Assembly (NCBI RefSeq): GCF_014193895.1
Contig: NZ_BLZR01000001.1
Coordinates: 992,001-1,056,000 of the forward strand
Reading direction: 5' to 3'
DNA from: Clostridium fungisolvens
GTDB taxonomy: Bacteria; Bacillota; Clostridia; Clostridiales; Clostridiaceae
Length of the DNA: 64,000 bases
Shown here: in pieces, positions 34,238 to 42,063 of the stretch
Layout: every line of letters starts with the position of its first letter
Numbering within the stretch: the first letter of the stretch is position 1
Position numbers and translations under genes: made by a program
The notes under the pieces: generated by a model
Told to the model about the DNA's origin: nothing
Database searches by the model: none
The model's input: the letters and a program-made list of their open reading frames with translations, nothing else

Positions 34238-34798
34238 CTACTTTTTACAGTGCTCCTGAACTTGTACTAATGCTTCCCCGAATCTTTGGAAGTGTACAAC
34301 TTCTCTTTCTCTTAAGAAATATAGTACGTCAAGTACGTCTTTATCATCGATTAATTGAATTAATCTTTCATAAGCAGCTCTTGCTTTTTGCTCAGCAGCC
34401 ATATCTTCATGTAAGTCAGCTATTGGATCAGTAGTTGCTTGTATATATGCGCCAGTCCATGGAATACCATTTGGATCAGAAGGGTAGGCAGCTGTGCCAT
34501 GTACAACATAGTAAGAATCAAAACCTTCAGCTTTTATTTCTTCTGGGGTAGCCTTTCTAGTAAGTTGATAAATCATTGAAGAAACGATTTCTAAATGAGC
34601 CAATTCTTCAGTTCCGATATCAGTTAACAATCCTTTTGTTTTCCCAGTAGGCATTGTATATCTTTGGCTTAAGTATCTGATAGAAGCACTAAGTTCGCCA
34701 TCAGGACCACCTAATTGAGTCATAATAATCTTTGCTGTCTTCAAATCAGGGGTTTTAATATCTACGGGATATTCTAATCTTTTTTCATAATACCACAT
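34238..34798 (-). CDS. cotJC: Spore coat protein CotJC (manganese catalase family)
   Basis: A 186-residue ferritin-like protein of the manganese catalase family: MWYYEKRLEYPVDIKTPDLK, IMTQLGGPDGELSASIRYLS, DIGTEELAHLEIVSSMIYQL and DLHEDMAAEQKARAAYE. Metal-ligand Glu and His residues are in place (E in DGELSA, EELAHLE). It is part of the inner spore coat and may remove peroxide. It is third gene of cotJABC. Confidence 0.96.
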   Translation of the reverse strand: MWYYEKRLEYPVDIKTPDLKTAKIIMTQLGGPDGELSASIRYLSQRYTMPTGKTKGLLTDIGTEELAHLEIVSSMIYQLTRKATPEEIKAEGFDSYYVVHGTAAYPSDPNGIPWTGAYIQATTDPIADLHEDMAAEQKARAAYERLIQLIDDKDVLDVLYFLREREVVHFQRFGEALVQVQEHCKK

Positions 34799-34817
34799 TC
34801 ATTATTCCTCCATTAAT

Positions 34818-35072
34818 TTAATTTGCTTCTCTTTCCCATGGCCATGGTTCTGAAACCCATTGATCCCAGCATTCAGCTGGTTCAAGACCAAAGTTGGTTA
34901 GAGGACCATAGTTTGATACATATTCTTTTCTTAGTGCTTTAAGTTTTACAGAAAGGTAATTCAATCGTTCTAAAGCATCTTTACAATCAGGATGAGTATC
35001 TAGGTAAAGACTAAGATCTACTAAGTAGAAGCCTACTTGTTGAATCATGCAAAGTAATTTCTTTTGTTCCAT
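34818..35072 (-). CDS. cotJB: Spore coat protein CotJB
   Basis: An 84-residue protein with the conserved CMIQQVGFYLVDLSLYLDTH, HPDCKDALERLNYL and a C-terminal YGPLTN ... WVSEPWPWE block. It helps assemble CotJC into the coat. Its ATG overlaps the cotJA stop by one base; cotJC begins 19 bases after its stop. Confidence 0.95.
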   Translation of the reverse strand: MEQKKLLCMIQQVGFYLVDLSLYLDTHPDCKDALERLNYLSVKLKALRKEYVSNYGPLTNFGLEPAECWDQWVSEPWPWEREAN

Positions 35073-35245
35073 TAGTACTCCCTCCCATGTTTCTTCTTTT
35101 CATAAGGTCTATATAAATCATTGAATATAGTGCCACGTCCAAAAGCGGTCTTTATATCATATAGATCTTTAAATGGTTGAGGTAATACATAAGCTTCTGC
35201 ATAGTCTAGCTTAAGCTCATCTTTCATCTTAAATACGTCACTCAT
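35072..35245 (-). CDS. cotJA: Spore coat protein CotJA
   Basis: A 57-residue first gene of the coat operon. It starts MSDVFKMKDELKLDYAEAYV and has the family's LPQPFKDLYDIKTAFGRGTI and FNDLYRPYEKKK ending. GGAGG lies about 7 bases before the ATG. It is likely expressed in the mother cell during sporulation, as in Bacillus; I do not see a clear SigE or SigK promoter. Confidence 0.9.
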   Translation of the reverse strand: MSDVFKMKDELKLDYAEAYVLPQPFKDLYDIKTAFGRGTIFNDLYRPYEKKKHGREY

Positions 35246-35414
35246 AAGATATCCTCCAGTAATTAAATTTTTAAATTCGGCTCTGTATTATATAAGTATG
35301 TATCTTTAGAGCATAATGACACAGCTTTTTAATTCTATTTAAATTCTGAAAAGCATATAATTATAATTAATAGCTCCGTAGAGTATTTCATGTTGAAGTT
35401 AAATAGTTATCCAA

Positions 35415-35515
35415 TCGATGCTTCACTTCATAACAGATTTTATATTTTCAAATTCTATGCTTAGAATCTAGCAGAGTTTTGAAAGTAGTTTAATAATCGA
35501 AGTATTGTATCCTTG
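35415..35515 (+). repeat. Degenerate family A element, copy A4
   Basis: CTTCACTTCATAACAGATTT at the left, ATATTTTCAAATTCT inside and CGAAGTATTGTATCCTT at the right match other A copies with several changes. Confidence 0.55.
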
Positions 35516-35608
35516 ACTAAAACTTAAATAAAAAAATATGAAAATTATTGTTGACAACCTATTTTTTAGTAATTATAATAAGAACAAGCAATTGAAACTA
35601 AATAAAGA

Positions 35609-35707
35609 TCTTATCGAGAGTGGTGGAGGGATAGGCCCTGTGAAGCCCAGCAACCAGTATTTCATTATACATGGTGCTAAGTCCAACAGCGTTAGCTGAG
35701 AGATAAG
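35609..35707 (+). ncRNA. SAM-I (S-box) riboswitch, first of a tandem pair
   Basis: P1 pairs CTTATC (35610-35615) with GATAAG (35702-35707). The conserved core reads GAGAGTGGTGGAGGGATAGG, CCCTGTGAAGCCCAGCAACC, GGTGCTAAGTCCAACAG and GCTGAGAGATAAG. It is followed by its own terminator at 35724. It represses the downstream methionine gene when S-adenosylmethionine is plentiful. Confidence 0.95.
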
Positions 35708-35723
35708 TATGTGTGTTTATCAT

Positions 35724-35752
35724 ACCTCTTTCTCAGTAAAGAGGTTTTTTAT
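35724..35752 (+). terminator. Terminator of the first SAM-I riboswitch
   Basis: CCTCTTT, loop CTCAGT, AAAGAGG, then TTTTTT. Confidence 0.9.
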
Positions 35753-35784
35753 TTTACATGATATAATAATTAAATATTTAATAT

Positions 35785-35900
35785 TTCTTATCAAGAGAGG
35801 TTGAGGGACTGGCCCTACGAAACCTCGGCAACCTTCAGATCCATTTATCTGAAAAGGTGCCAAATCCTGCTTTAGGATCATTACCTAAAGAAAGATGAGA
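35785..35900 (+). ncRNA. SAM-I (S-box) riboswitch, second of a tandem pair
   Basis: P1 pairs CTTATC (35787-35792) with GATGAG (35894-35899, one G-U pair). The core reads AAGAGAGGTTGAGGGACTGG, CCCTACGAAACCTCGGCAACC, AAAGGTGCCAAATCCTGC and AAAGATGAGAGATGG. It has its own terminator. Two complete sensor-terminator units in series lie in front of metY. Confidence 0.95.
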
Positions 35901-35924
35901 GATGGTAGAGTTTTGTGGTTAATT

Positions 35925-35968
35925 ATACCTTCTTTCGTCATACATTTTTGAGAAAGGAGGTATTTTTG
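35925..35968 (+). terminator. Terminator of the second SAM-I riboswitch
   Basis: ATACCTTCTTTC pairs with GAAAGGAGGTAT around a 15-base loop, then TTTTTG. Confidence 0.9.
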
Positions 35969-36102
35969 TTTTATTCTCTAGGAATTAAAGAGCCAATATT
36001 AATGAAATTATTTGATTTTAATATATACAAAACAATTATTTAATTGAAATTTAGTATTTGTCATTATAGAAAATAAATCATTTAGAATGAGGAGAGATTA
36101 AT

Positions 36103-37395
36103 ATGAGTGAAGAAAGAAGTTTAAAATTTGATACATTACAGGTACATGCAGGTCAAGAAGCAGATCCAACAACAGGATCAAGAGCAGTTCCAATATATCA
36201 GACAACATCATATGTATTTAACAGTGTTGAACATGGGGCTAATCTGTTTGGATTAAAAGAAACTGGAAATATATATACTAGAATAATGAATCCAACTACA
36301 GATGTTTTTGAAAAGAGAATAGCAGCACTAGAGGGTGGAATAGCAGCACTTGCAGTTGCATCAGGTTCAGCGGCTATAACATATGCTATTATAAACATTG
36401 CTGAAGCAGGTGATGAAATAGTTGCGGCTAGTACATTATACGGAGGAACATACAATTTATTTGGAGCTACCCTTCCTAGATATGGTATAAAGACAGTGTT
36501 TGTAAATCCAGATGATCCAGAAAACTTTAGAAATGCGATTACAGAAAAAACAAAAGCACTTTATATTGAAAGTATAGGTAACCCTGGAATAAACCTTGTT
36601 GATATAGAAGCTGTTGCAGCTGTTGCTCATGAAAATGGAATTCCACTAATCGTTGATAATACTTTTGGTACACCATATCTAATAAGACCAATCGAGTTTG
36701 GAGCTGATATAGTAGTACATTCTGCTACTAAGTTTATAGGTGGACATGGAACTTCAATCGGAGGAGTAATAATAGATGCTGGAAAGTTTGATTGGGTAGC
36801 AAGTGGGAAATTTAAAGGTCTTACAGAGCCGGACGAAAGCTATCATGGTATAAGGTTCGCACAAGATGTAGGAGCTGCTGCTTATGTTACTAAAGCTAGG
36901 GTTCAATTGTTGAGAGATACTGGAGCTGCAATAAGCCCATTTAACTCTTTCTTATTCATTCAAGGACTTGAAACATTATCTTTAAGAGTTGAAAGACATG
37001 TTTCTAATACTAAGAAGATAGTAGAATTTTTAAGCAAACATCCTCTAGTTTCTTGGGTTAGCTATCCAGGATTAGAAGGAAACAAATATAATGAGCTTGC
37101 TAAAAAGTACTTCCCTAAGGGAGCAGGGTCAATATTTACTTTTGGTATAAAAGGTGGAACTGAAGAAGGAAAGATTTTTATTGAAAGTCTTAAAATCTTC
37201 TCACATCTTGCAAATGTTGCAGATGCTAAATCATTAGTAATACATCCAGCTAGTACAACACATGCTCAATTAAATGAAGAACAACAATTTTCTGCAGGAG
37301 TAACTCCAGATCTAATAAGGTTATCTATCGGAATTGAAGATGCAGATGATTTAATATATGATTTAGACCAAGCCTTAAATAAGATAGTTAAATAG
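36103..37395 (+). CDS. metY: O-acetylhomoserine sulfhydrylase / aminocarboxypropyltransferase
   Basis: A 430-residue PLP enzyme of the Cys/Met metabolism family. It makes homocysteine from O-acetylhomoserine and sulfide. The PLP lysine is about residue 210 (HSATKFIGGHGTSIGG). RAVPIYQTTSYVF, YTRIMNPTTDVFEKR and VDNTFGTPYLIRP are typical, and 430 residues is the long MetY form rather than MetB or MetC. The tandem SAM-I riboswitches upstream confirm a methionine role. GAGGAGAG lies 6 bases before the ATG. Confidence 0.95.
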   Translation: MSEERSLKFDTLQVHAGQEADPTTGSRAVPIYQTTSYVFNSVEHGANLFGLKETGNIYTRIMNPTTDVFEKRIAALEGGIAALAVASGSAAITYAIINIAEAGDEIVAASTLYGGTYNLFGATLPRYGIKTVFVNPDDPENFRNAITEKTKALYIESIGNPGINLVDIEAVAAVAHENGIPLIVDNTFGTPYLIRPIEFGADIVVHSATKFIGGHGTSIGGVIIDAGKFDWVASGKFKGLTEPDESYHGIRFAQDVGAAAYVTKARVQLLRDTGAAISPFNSFLFIQGLETLSLRVERHVSNTKKIVEFLSKHPLVSWVSYPGLEGNKYNELAKKYFPKGAGSIFTFGIKGGTEEGKIFIESLKIFSHLANVADAKSLVIHPASTTHAQLNEEQQFSAGVTPDLIRLSIGIEDADDLIYDLDQALNKIVK

Positions 37396-37552
37396 CATAA
37401 TTTCAAGATCAACATTAATTATAGATAAATAATTTTGCCTCCTAAGATATTAATCTTATATAAATGTATTACTTCTTGAAGAATTTTTTAAAAATTCGTT
37501 CCTTAGATATGAGGGGAGTCAAATGTATTTGAGGACTAGAAGTGGTATGGAA

Positions 37553-37608
37553 TTAACCTATTGATGATAAGAAACTACACCTTAAGCATCAATAGGTTAA
37601 TTTATTTT
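37553..37608. terminator. Bidirectional terminator between metY and the decarboxylase gene
   Basis: TTAACCTATTGATG (37553-37566) and CATCAATAGGTTAA (37587-37600) are a perfect 14-bp pair with a 20-base loop; TTTATTTT follows on plus. It lies 12 bases from the end of the convergent gene. Confidence 0.8.
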
Positions 37609-37619
37609 AAAGATTGATT

Positions 37620-39257
37620 CTACACATGTGAAAATGAATGTTGCCATGAATGTACGTATTCATCTAAAACTTTGTGTAGTACTTCACCTATTCGTGAGTA
37701 AGACTCATCGCTTAGATTAGCAAGTGAAATTCTAATGGACCATTCAGGACCGTGAAAGCCACTTCCACTTAAAAGTACTATAGAAGATTCTTCAGCTAAA
37801 CGGAACAAAATATCTATTGGTTTATGATTTTTTTGAAGGTATTCGGCAAACTCATCTCCGTAATAATGACAAGCCCACTCTAATAAATCGAATTCTGTGT
37901 AATAGGCAGCATCATAAGGATCTTTTCTAAGGTCAAGACCTAAGCCATCAAAAAGTAGTTTTTGGCGTCTGTGGCATATATCAATTGTTTGTTGTTTATA
38001 CACATTTTTATCATCTAACAAGGAAAATGCACAGAAAAATGCCATTTGAACCTGTTGAGGTGTAGAAAGCCCAGCTGTATGATTCAGTGCCACTTGCCTA
38101 CTGTCAGCAACTATTCTGTCAATGAATAGGACATTATCTGGATCAGAAGATAAATCTCCGTATCTTTGTCTAAGTTCTTCTTTTATAAATTCTGGATGCA
38201 TTCTTAATAGCTTATCAAAAACATTTCTTTCATGTAATGCTATGGTTCCTAGCCTCCAGCCAGTTACTCCAAAATATTTAGAAAACGAATAAACACCAAT
38301 GGTGTTATAAGGCAAGTCAGCCATTAATGAACGGAATTTAGGAACAAAAGTACTATATACATCATCAGATATAATCATAAGATTAGGATTATGATTATTC
38401 ACAATGTCCATTATCACTTTAACTGATTCATTTTTAATAGCCACTGAAGGTGGGTTACTAGGGTTAACTACAAACAAGGCTTTTATGGATTTATCTTTCA
38501 GTTTTTCTAGTTCATCCTTAGGGTATTGCCATGTATGTGTGCCGTCTTCAGTAAGTTCTGTAGCTCTTATTTTAATAACCTCAAAATTATATCTAGGCAA
38601 AAGTGGAATCTCCAAATATGGAGTAAAGATCGGTGTCATTAAAGCTATTTTATCACCTCTTGCCAACAGTTCATTTGCTATAAGAGAATCAAATATATAA
38701 CACATAGCAGCAGTCGCACCTTCTACAGCGAAGATGTTAAATATGCCTTCTGGTGGCTTATTATAACACATCTCTTGAACTAAATAGGAGTTAACAATCT
38801 GTTCAATATGAACAAGCATTCTGTCTGGTGAAGGGTAGTTATCACCTATTATTCCATCAGCAAGTTCTTGAACCCAGCTATCTGGATCAAATCCTTTTTC
38901 AACTATGCCATAATCTATAATTCGTTTTAATAGATCTATTCCTGGTAAGGTTGAATTAGATTTTACATAATTGTAAAAACGATCTGCAATTCCTTGACGT
39001 CTAGGCATTCCAGCTAGATCACCTTCACACCAAGTATTTCTTGTTTCTTGAACAGCAAATAATCCAAAGGTGAAAAATGCTTCTCTAGGAGTAGCAGCAG
39101 TCCAGTTTGGATTACCTCTTCCTGCATCTAATAGTGTATGAGCACTTTTTTCCTTTTGTCCGTTTGCTAAGCTGATAAGTCTGTTTTTAAATTCAAAAGG
39201 ACTAATTTTTCCATAAATTCTTTCTAGTTCCTCTCTTTGTACATTAAAATTATCCAT
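37620..39257 (-). CDS. aspD: Bifunctional aspartate transaminase / aspartate 4-decarboxylase
   Basis: A 545-residue fold-type I PLP enzyme that converts aspartate to alanine and CO2. The N terminus has DAGRGNPNWTAATPREAFF and GMPRRQGIADRFYNYV. The PLP site is YSFSKYFGVTGWRLG, and FVVNPSNPPSVAI and LSGSGFHGPEWSIRIS are conserved. The length fits the dodecameric aspartate beta-decarboxylases (EC 4.1.1.12), which run an Asp/Ala exchange that yields proton-motive force when a transporter is present. No AspT-like exchanger lies nearby. The ATG at 39257 is used because AGAGGTG precedes it. Confidence 0.93.
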   Translation of the reverse strand: MDNFNVQREELERIYGKISPFEFKNRLISLANGQKEKSAHTLLDAGRGNPNWTAATPREAFFTFGLFAVQETRNTWCEGDLAGMPRRQGIADRFYNYVKSNSTLPGIDLLKRIIDYGIVEKGFDPDSWVQELADGIIGDNYPSPDRMLVHIEQIVNSYLVQEMCYNKPPEGIFNIFAVEGATAAMCYIFDSLIANELLARGDKIALMTPIFTPYLEIPLLPRYNFEVIKIRATELTEDGTHTWQYPKDELEKLKDKSIKALFVVNPSNPPSVAIKNESVKVIMDIVNNHNPNLMIISDDVYSTFVPKFRSLMADLPYNTIGVYSFSKYFGVTGWRLGTIALHERNVFDKLLRMHPEFIKEELRQRYGDLSSDPDNVLFIDRIVADSRQVALNHTAGLSTPQQVQMAFFCAFSLLDDKNVYKQQTIDICHRRQKLLFDGLGLDLRKDPYDAAYYTEFDLLEWACHYYGDEFAEYLQKNHKPIDILFRLAEESSIVLLSGSGFHGPEWSIRISLANLSDESYSRIGEVLHKVLDEYVHSWQHSFSHV

Positions 39258-39307
39258 GTATATCACCTCTAATTTTTCTGTGATTTTTATATATTCATAT
39301 GCACTTT

Positions 39308-39325
39308 TATAGATGGTTCACTTCG
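39308..39325 (+). repeat. Left end of a family A element
   Basis: TATAGATGGTTCACTTCG matches the terminal repeat of family A; the rest of the element is missing. The remaining 300 bases between genes are otherwise AT-rich without a clear feature. Confidence 0.45.
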
Positions 39326-39563
39326 ACCTTTTGAGTAACTAAAAGTCTAAAAATCTCTATGTTTATAATTACCGATAAATATAAATATTATTTATTAAAT
39401 GTAAGTGGCAGATTTTTTATATGATTATTAAGGTATTTGTAAAGCTTGATAAGTATATATATTATTCGGAAAATTATGAAAATTTTAATTGCAAAAAAAT
39501 TATATAAGGTAAATAATAAGAATAATAAGAAGAATAATATAAATTTAAGGTGGTGCTTTTAGT

Positions 39564-39941
39564 ATGAAACAACATTTAATAGGAAAACAGTTAAAAGAAA
39601 TTGGTTATGACGATAGGATAAAGCTTCTTTCCTTAGTCACAGGACTTACAAGAGAGTACTTAGCAGATGAATACAAAAGAGATGATAAGCATGAAGATGA
39701 TTTGCTTTTGAAATATGGATATGACGTAAAAGTAGGAGAGCTTATCGAAATTATTCAGGATTATACTGGACAGTTTCCAGCGCCTACTCTAAATAATCAA
39801 CAGTATGAAGTTGTTGTAAGTTTGAAAAATAATAACGGAGAAGTAATTGAAGCAAAATCCGGTCTGCAAGAAACTTATTGTGATGCGCTGTATGAAATAG
39901 TAAAGTTTTTATTGAATAATAATTATATTGATTTACTATAG
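39564..39941 (+). CDS. Hypothetical protein, 125 residues
   Basis: A soluble protein with a charged N-terminal half (MKQHLIGKQLKEIGYDDRIK, LADEYKRDDKHEDDLLLKYG) and a mixed C-terminal half (YEVVVSLKNNNGEVIEAKSG, DALYEIVKFLLNNNYIDLL). The C-terminal pattern, a beta hairpin followed by a helix, resembles small phage-like domains with a sheet-and-helix fold. I do not recognise the family. AAGGTGGTG lies upstream of the ATG. It stands alone. Confidence 0.6.
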   Translation: MKQHLIGKQLKEIGYDDRIKLLSLVTGLTREYLADEYKRDDKHEDDLLLKYGYDVKVGELIEIIQDYTGQFPAPTLNNQQYEVVVSLKNNNGEVIEAKSGLQETYCDALYEIVKFLLNNNYIDLL

Positions 39942-39942
39942 T

Positions 39943-39990
39943 CTAATAGCTCACTCATATAGCATCTCCAGTATAAGCAATTAATTTCAA
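39943..39990 (+). repeat. Right end of a family C element
   Basis: CTAATAGCTCACTCATATAG and GTATAAGCAATTAATTTCAA match the right end of the complete copy at 55421. It begins two bases after a stop codon. Confidence 0.65.
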
Positions 39991-40080
39991 TAATTCTCCT
40001 AAACAAGCCCTATAAATAAAAGGTTCCTTTACTAAAACTCAATTTATATCTGATAGAAAATTCTAAAGGTATAAATTAAT

Positions 40081-40182
40081 ATAGATGAACCACTTCATAA
40101 CTAAATTTATATTTTCAAATTCTCCTCTAAGAAAATAGAGGAGTTTTGAAAATATATTTCGGATTGAAGTGGTTCATCTTTA
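40081..40182 (+). repeat. Family A palindromic element, copy A5 (102 bp)
   Basis: The ends are ATAGATGAACCACTTC and GAAGTGGTTCATCTTTA; internal stem CTCCTCTA and TAGAGGAG. It directly abuts family B copy B1. Confidence 0.8.
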
Positions 40183-40183
40183 T

Positions 40184-40281
40184 AGAGTTCCTAATTCAAC
40201 TATTAATTTATACATGCCCGAAAATCCCCAGAAACCGGGATTTTCGAACAAGTATAAATTAAGTTTCGATATAGGAACTCT
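40184..40281 (+). repeat. Family B palindromic element, copy B1 (98 bp)
   Basis: Perfect 10-bp ends, AGAGTTCCTA and TAGGAACTCT. Subterminal AATTTATAC and GTATAAATT pair, as does an inner stem CGAAAATCCC and GGGATTTTCG. It is a full-length nested palindrome. Confidence 0.8.
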
Positions 40282-40316
40282 TTAGTTTAAGTTGGAACCC
40301 TATGAATGGTCAAAAA

Positions 40317-41393
40317 TTAGTTGTTTATTATCGATATACAAACTGGATTAGGCACACTTAAATCACATTCAAGCTTTTCTAATAAGCCAGTATCAGCGTT
40401 TGATTTATATAAAATTATTGAATTTGTGTTTTGATTAGCTGCTATTAAGAAATTTCCACTTGGATCAAAGGAAAAATCTCTTGGGCCTTCTCCAAAGGTT
40501 GATATATAATCAACAAAAGTAAGTAAGCCTGAGCGGCCATCAATTGCAAAAATAGAGATGGTGTCGCTACCTCTATTTGAAGTATATAAAAACTTTCCAT
40601 TAGGACAAATTCTTATTGCTGCACCAAGATTATGTCCTTCGTAATCTTTTGGAAGAGAGTTAATTGTCTGTAGCTTTGTTATAACTAGTTCATTATCTTC
40701 ATAGCTGTATACATCCACATTAGCATTAAGTTCATTTATAACATAAAAGAAGTTAAATTCCTTGTGAAATATTAGATGACGTGGACCAGAACCAGGTTCC
40801 GATTGTATAACTTTTTTGTTGTGCTCGTCCAATACACCAGTATTTTTATCAAATGGATAAAAGGTTATAGTGTCTCTTCCAAGATCAACAACTGCTAGAT
40901 GTTTTTCACTAGGAGTAAGATAGCAATAATGAACATGAGGTTTTTCTTGACGATCAGCAACTATCCCAGAGCCATCCCCAGTATGTTTGATAACTGATGT
41001 AGGGGTTGAGAGAGTACCGTCCTCTTTTATAGGAAGTACTGTTATAGTAGCTTCATGATAATTTCCAGCAAAGACATATTTATAGTCGTTATCAAAGGAA
41101 AGATGACAAGGGGATTTTCCTTCATCCAAAAAAGTATTTAATTCAGTAAGAGTAGCATCATTGTTCATCTTGAAAGCTCTAACTCCACCGAAATCTTGTT
41201 GTTTCAACACAGCGTATAATAGATTTCTTTCTTTGCAAGTAATGACGTATGTAGGGTGTGCAAGTGTAGCAACTGGCTGTAGATTGCTTATTTGATGATT
41301 TTTATGATCGAATTCAAAGGAATATATTCCTTTACTATCACCATATGTGTACGTGCCTACATAAACTAGTGACTTATCATTGTTTATACTCAT
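40317..41393 (-). CDS. Lactonase-family beta-propeller protein (6-phosphogluconolactonase-like)
   Basis: A 358-residue cytoplasmic seven-bladed propeller (PF10282). It begins MSINNDKSLVYVGTYTYGDS and has GTLSTPTSVIKHTGDGSGI, GSGPRHLIFHKEFNFFYVIN, SNRGSDTISIFAIDGRSGLL and GPRDFSFDPSGNFLIAANQN. Members hydrolyse 6-phosphogluconolactone or other lactones, and some are muconate-lactonising enzymes. No sugar pathway gene is adjacent to decide. The ATG at 41393 has GGAGG 8 bases upstream. Confidence 0.92.
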   Translation of the reverse strand: MSINNDKSLVYVGTYTYGDSKGIYSFEFDHKNHQISNLQPVATLAHPTYVITCKERNLLYAVLKQQDFGGVRAFKMNNDATLTELNTFLDEGKSPCHLSFDNDYKYVFAGNYHEATITVLPIKEDGTLSTPTSVIKHTGDGSGIVADRQEKPHVHYCYLTPSEKHLAVVDLGRDTITFYPFDKNTGVLDEHNKKVIQSEPGSGPRHLIFHKEFNFFYVINELNANVDVYSYEDNELVITKLQTINSLPKDYEGHNLGAAIRICPNGKFLYTSNRGSDTISIFAIDGRSGLLTFVDYISTFGEGPRDFSFDPSGNFLIAANQNTNSIILYKSNADTGLLEKLECDLSVPNPVCISIINN

Positions 41394-41483
41394 GCAATTA
41401 ACCTCCAAATGTTATCTCAATATAGATTATGAGATTATTAAGAATTTATAATAAATTGTTTTAGTTAAATTATACCTTAGTAT

Positions 41484-41522
41484 AAATAGGTAGGTAAATG
41501 TATTATTTACTCTACCTATTTT
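41484..41522 (-). terminator. Hairpin downstream of the zinc-ribbon gene
   Basis: AAATAGGTAG plus GTAAAT pairs with ATTTAC plus CTACCTATTT with one bulge. On the minus strand it runs into TTTAT, so it may end the 41537 gene. Confidence 0.6.
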
Positions 41523-41536
41523 CTAAAACAGAAAAT

Positions 41537-41848
41537 TTATCCTAAAAATTCTGGAGTTTCTTGATAATCTGAGCGAATGGCCTTTTGTACTATAGTGAAT
41601 TCCACATTATCACTAATATCATCTACAGAAAATTCGTATATTGTTCCACAATTTTTACAGTGTAGAAAGTCTTTTTCTTTAACTTTTTTTCTATCATCAA
41701 ACATAAAAGGTGTTTCTTCTGCTCTTCTAATTGATCTATCAGAACTTGAACTGCTTATATCGTATGTATAAACATATGTAGCTTCACGTTTAATTTCTAA
41801 ATTATTGCTAGAGCACTTTTGACATTTTAAGTTATTATCCATACTCAT
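41537..41848 (-). CDS. Small protein with two CxxC knuckles
   Basis: A 103-residue protein with CQKCSS (residues 9-14) and CKNCG (about 64-68), the layout of a zinc ribbon with a 50-residue insert rich in Ser, Asp and Arg. A C-terminal tail (VEFTIVQKAIRSDYQETPEF) follows. No family recognised. AAAGGAA lies upstream. It may bind zinc and act in regulation, but there is no direct sign. Confidence 0.65.
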   Translation of the reverse strand: MSMDNNLKCQKCSSNNLEIKREATYVYTYDISSSSSDRSIRRAEETPFMFDDRKKVKEKDFLHCKNCGTIYEFSVDDISDNVEFTIVQKAIRSDYQETPEFLG

Positions 41849-41967
41849 AATAAAATTCCTTTCTATATCTATAACTTATCTATATTTATTATTGCTTTAT
41901 AAAGTAATTTTTAAACAAATATATAATATTTGATTAATTCAGCTATCAGTGTGGAATTATATAATAT

Positions 41968-41989
41968 AATTGCAATTTTTATTGCAATT
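41968..41989. promoter_or_regulatory. Perfect dyad before the exchanger gene
   Basis: AATTGCAAT, loop TTTT, ATTGCAATT. It lies about 75 bases before the start of the exchanger gene and could be an operator or a leader hairpin. Confidence 0.35.
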
Positions 41990-42063
41990 AGTAAGGTAAT
42001 TTGGTAAATTGTTCAATATAAATATAAATATAGATTGGTATCATATTTTTTTTAGGGGGATTT

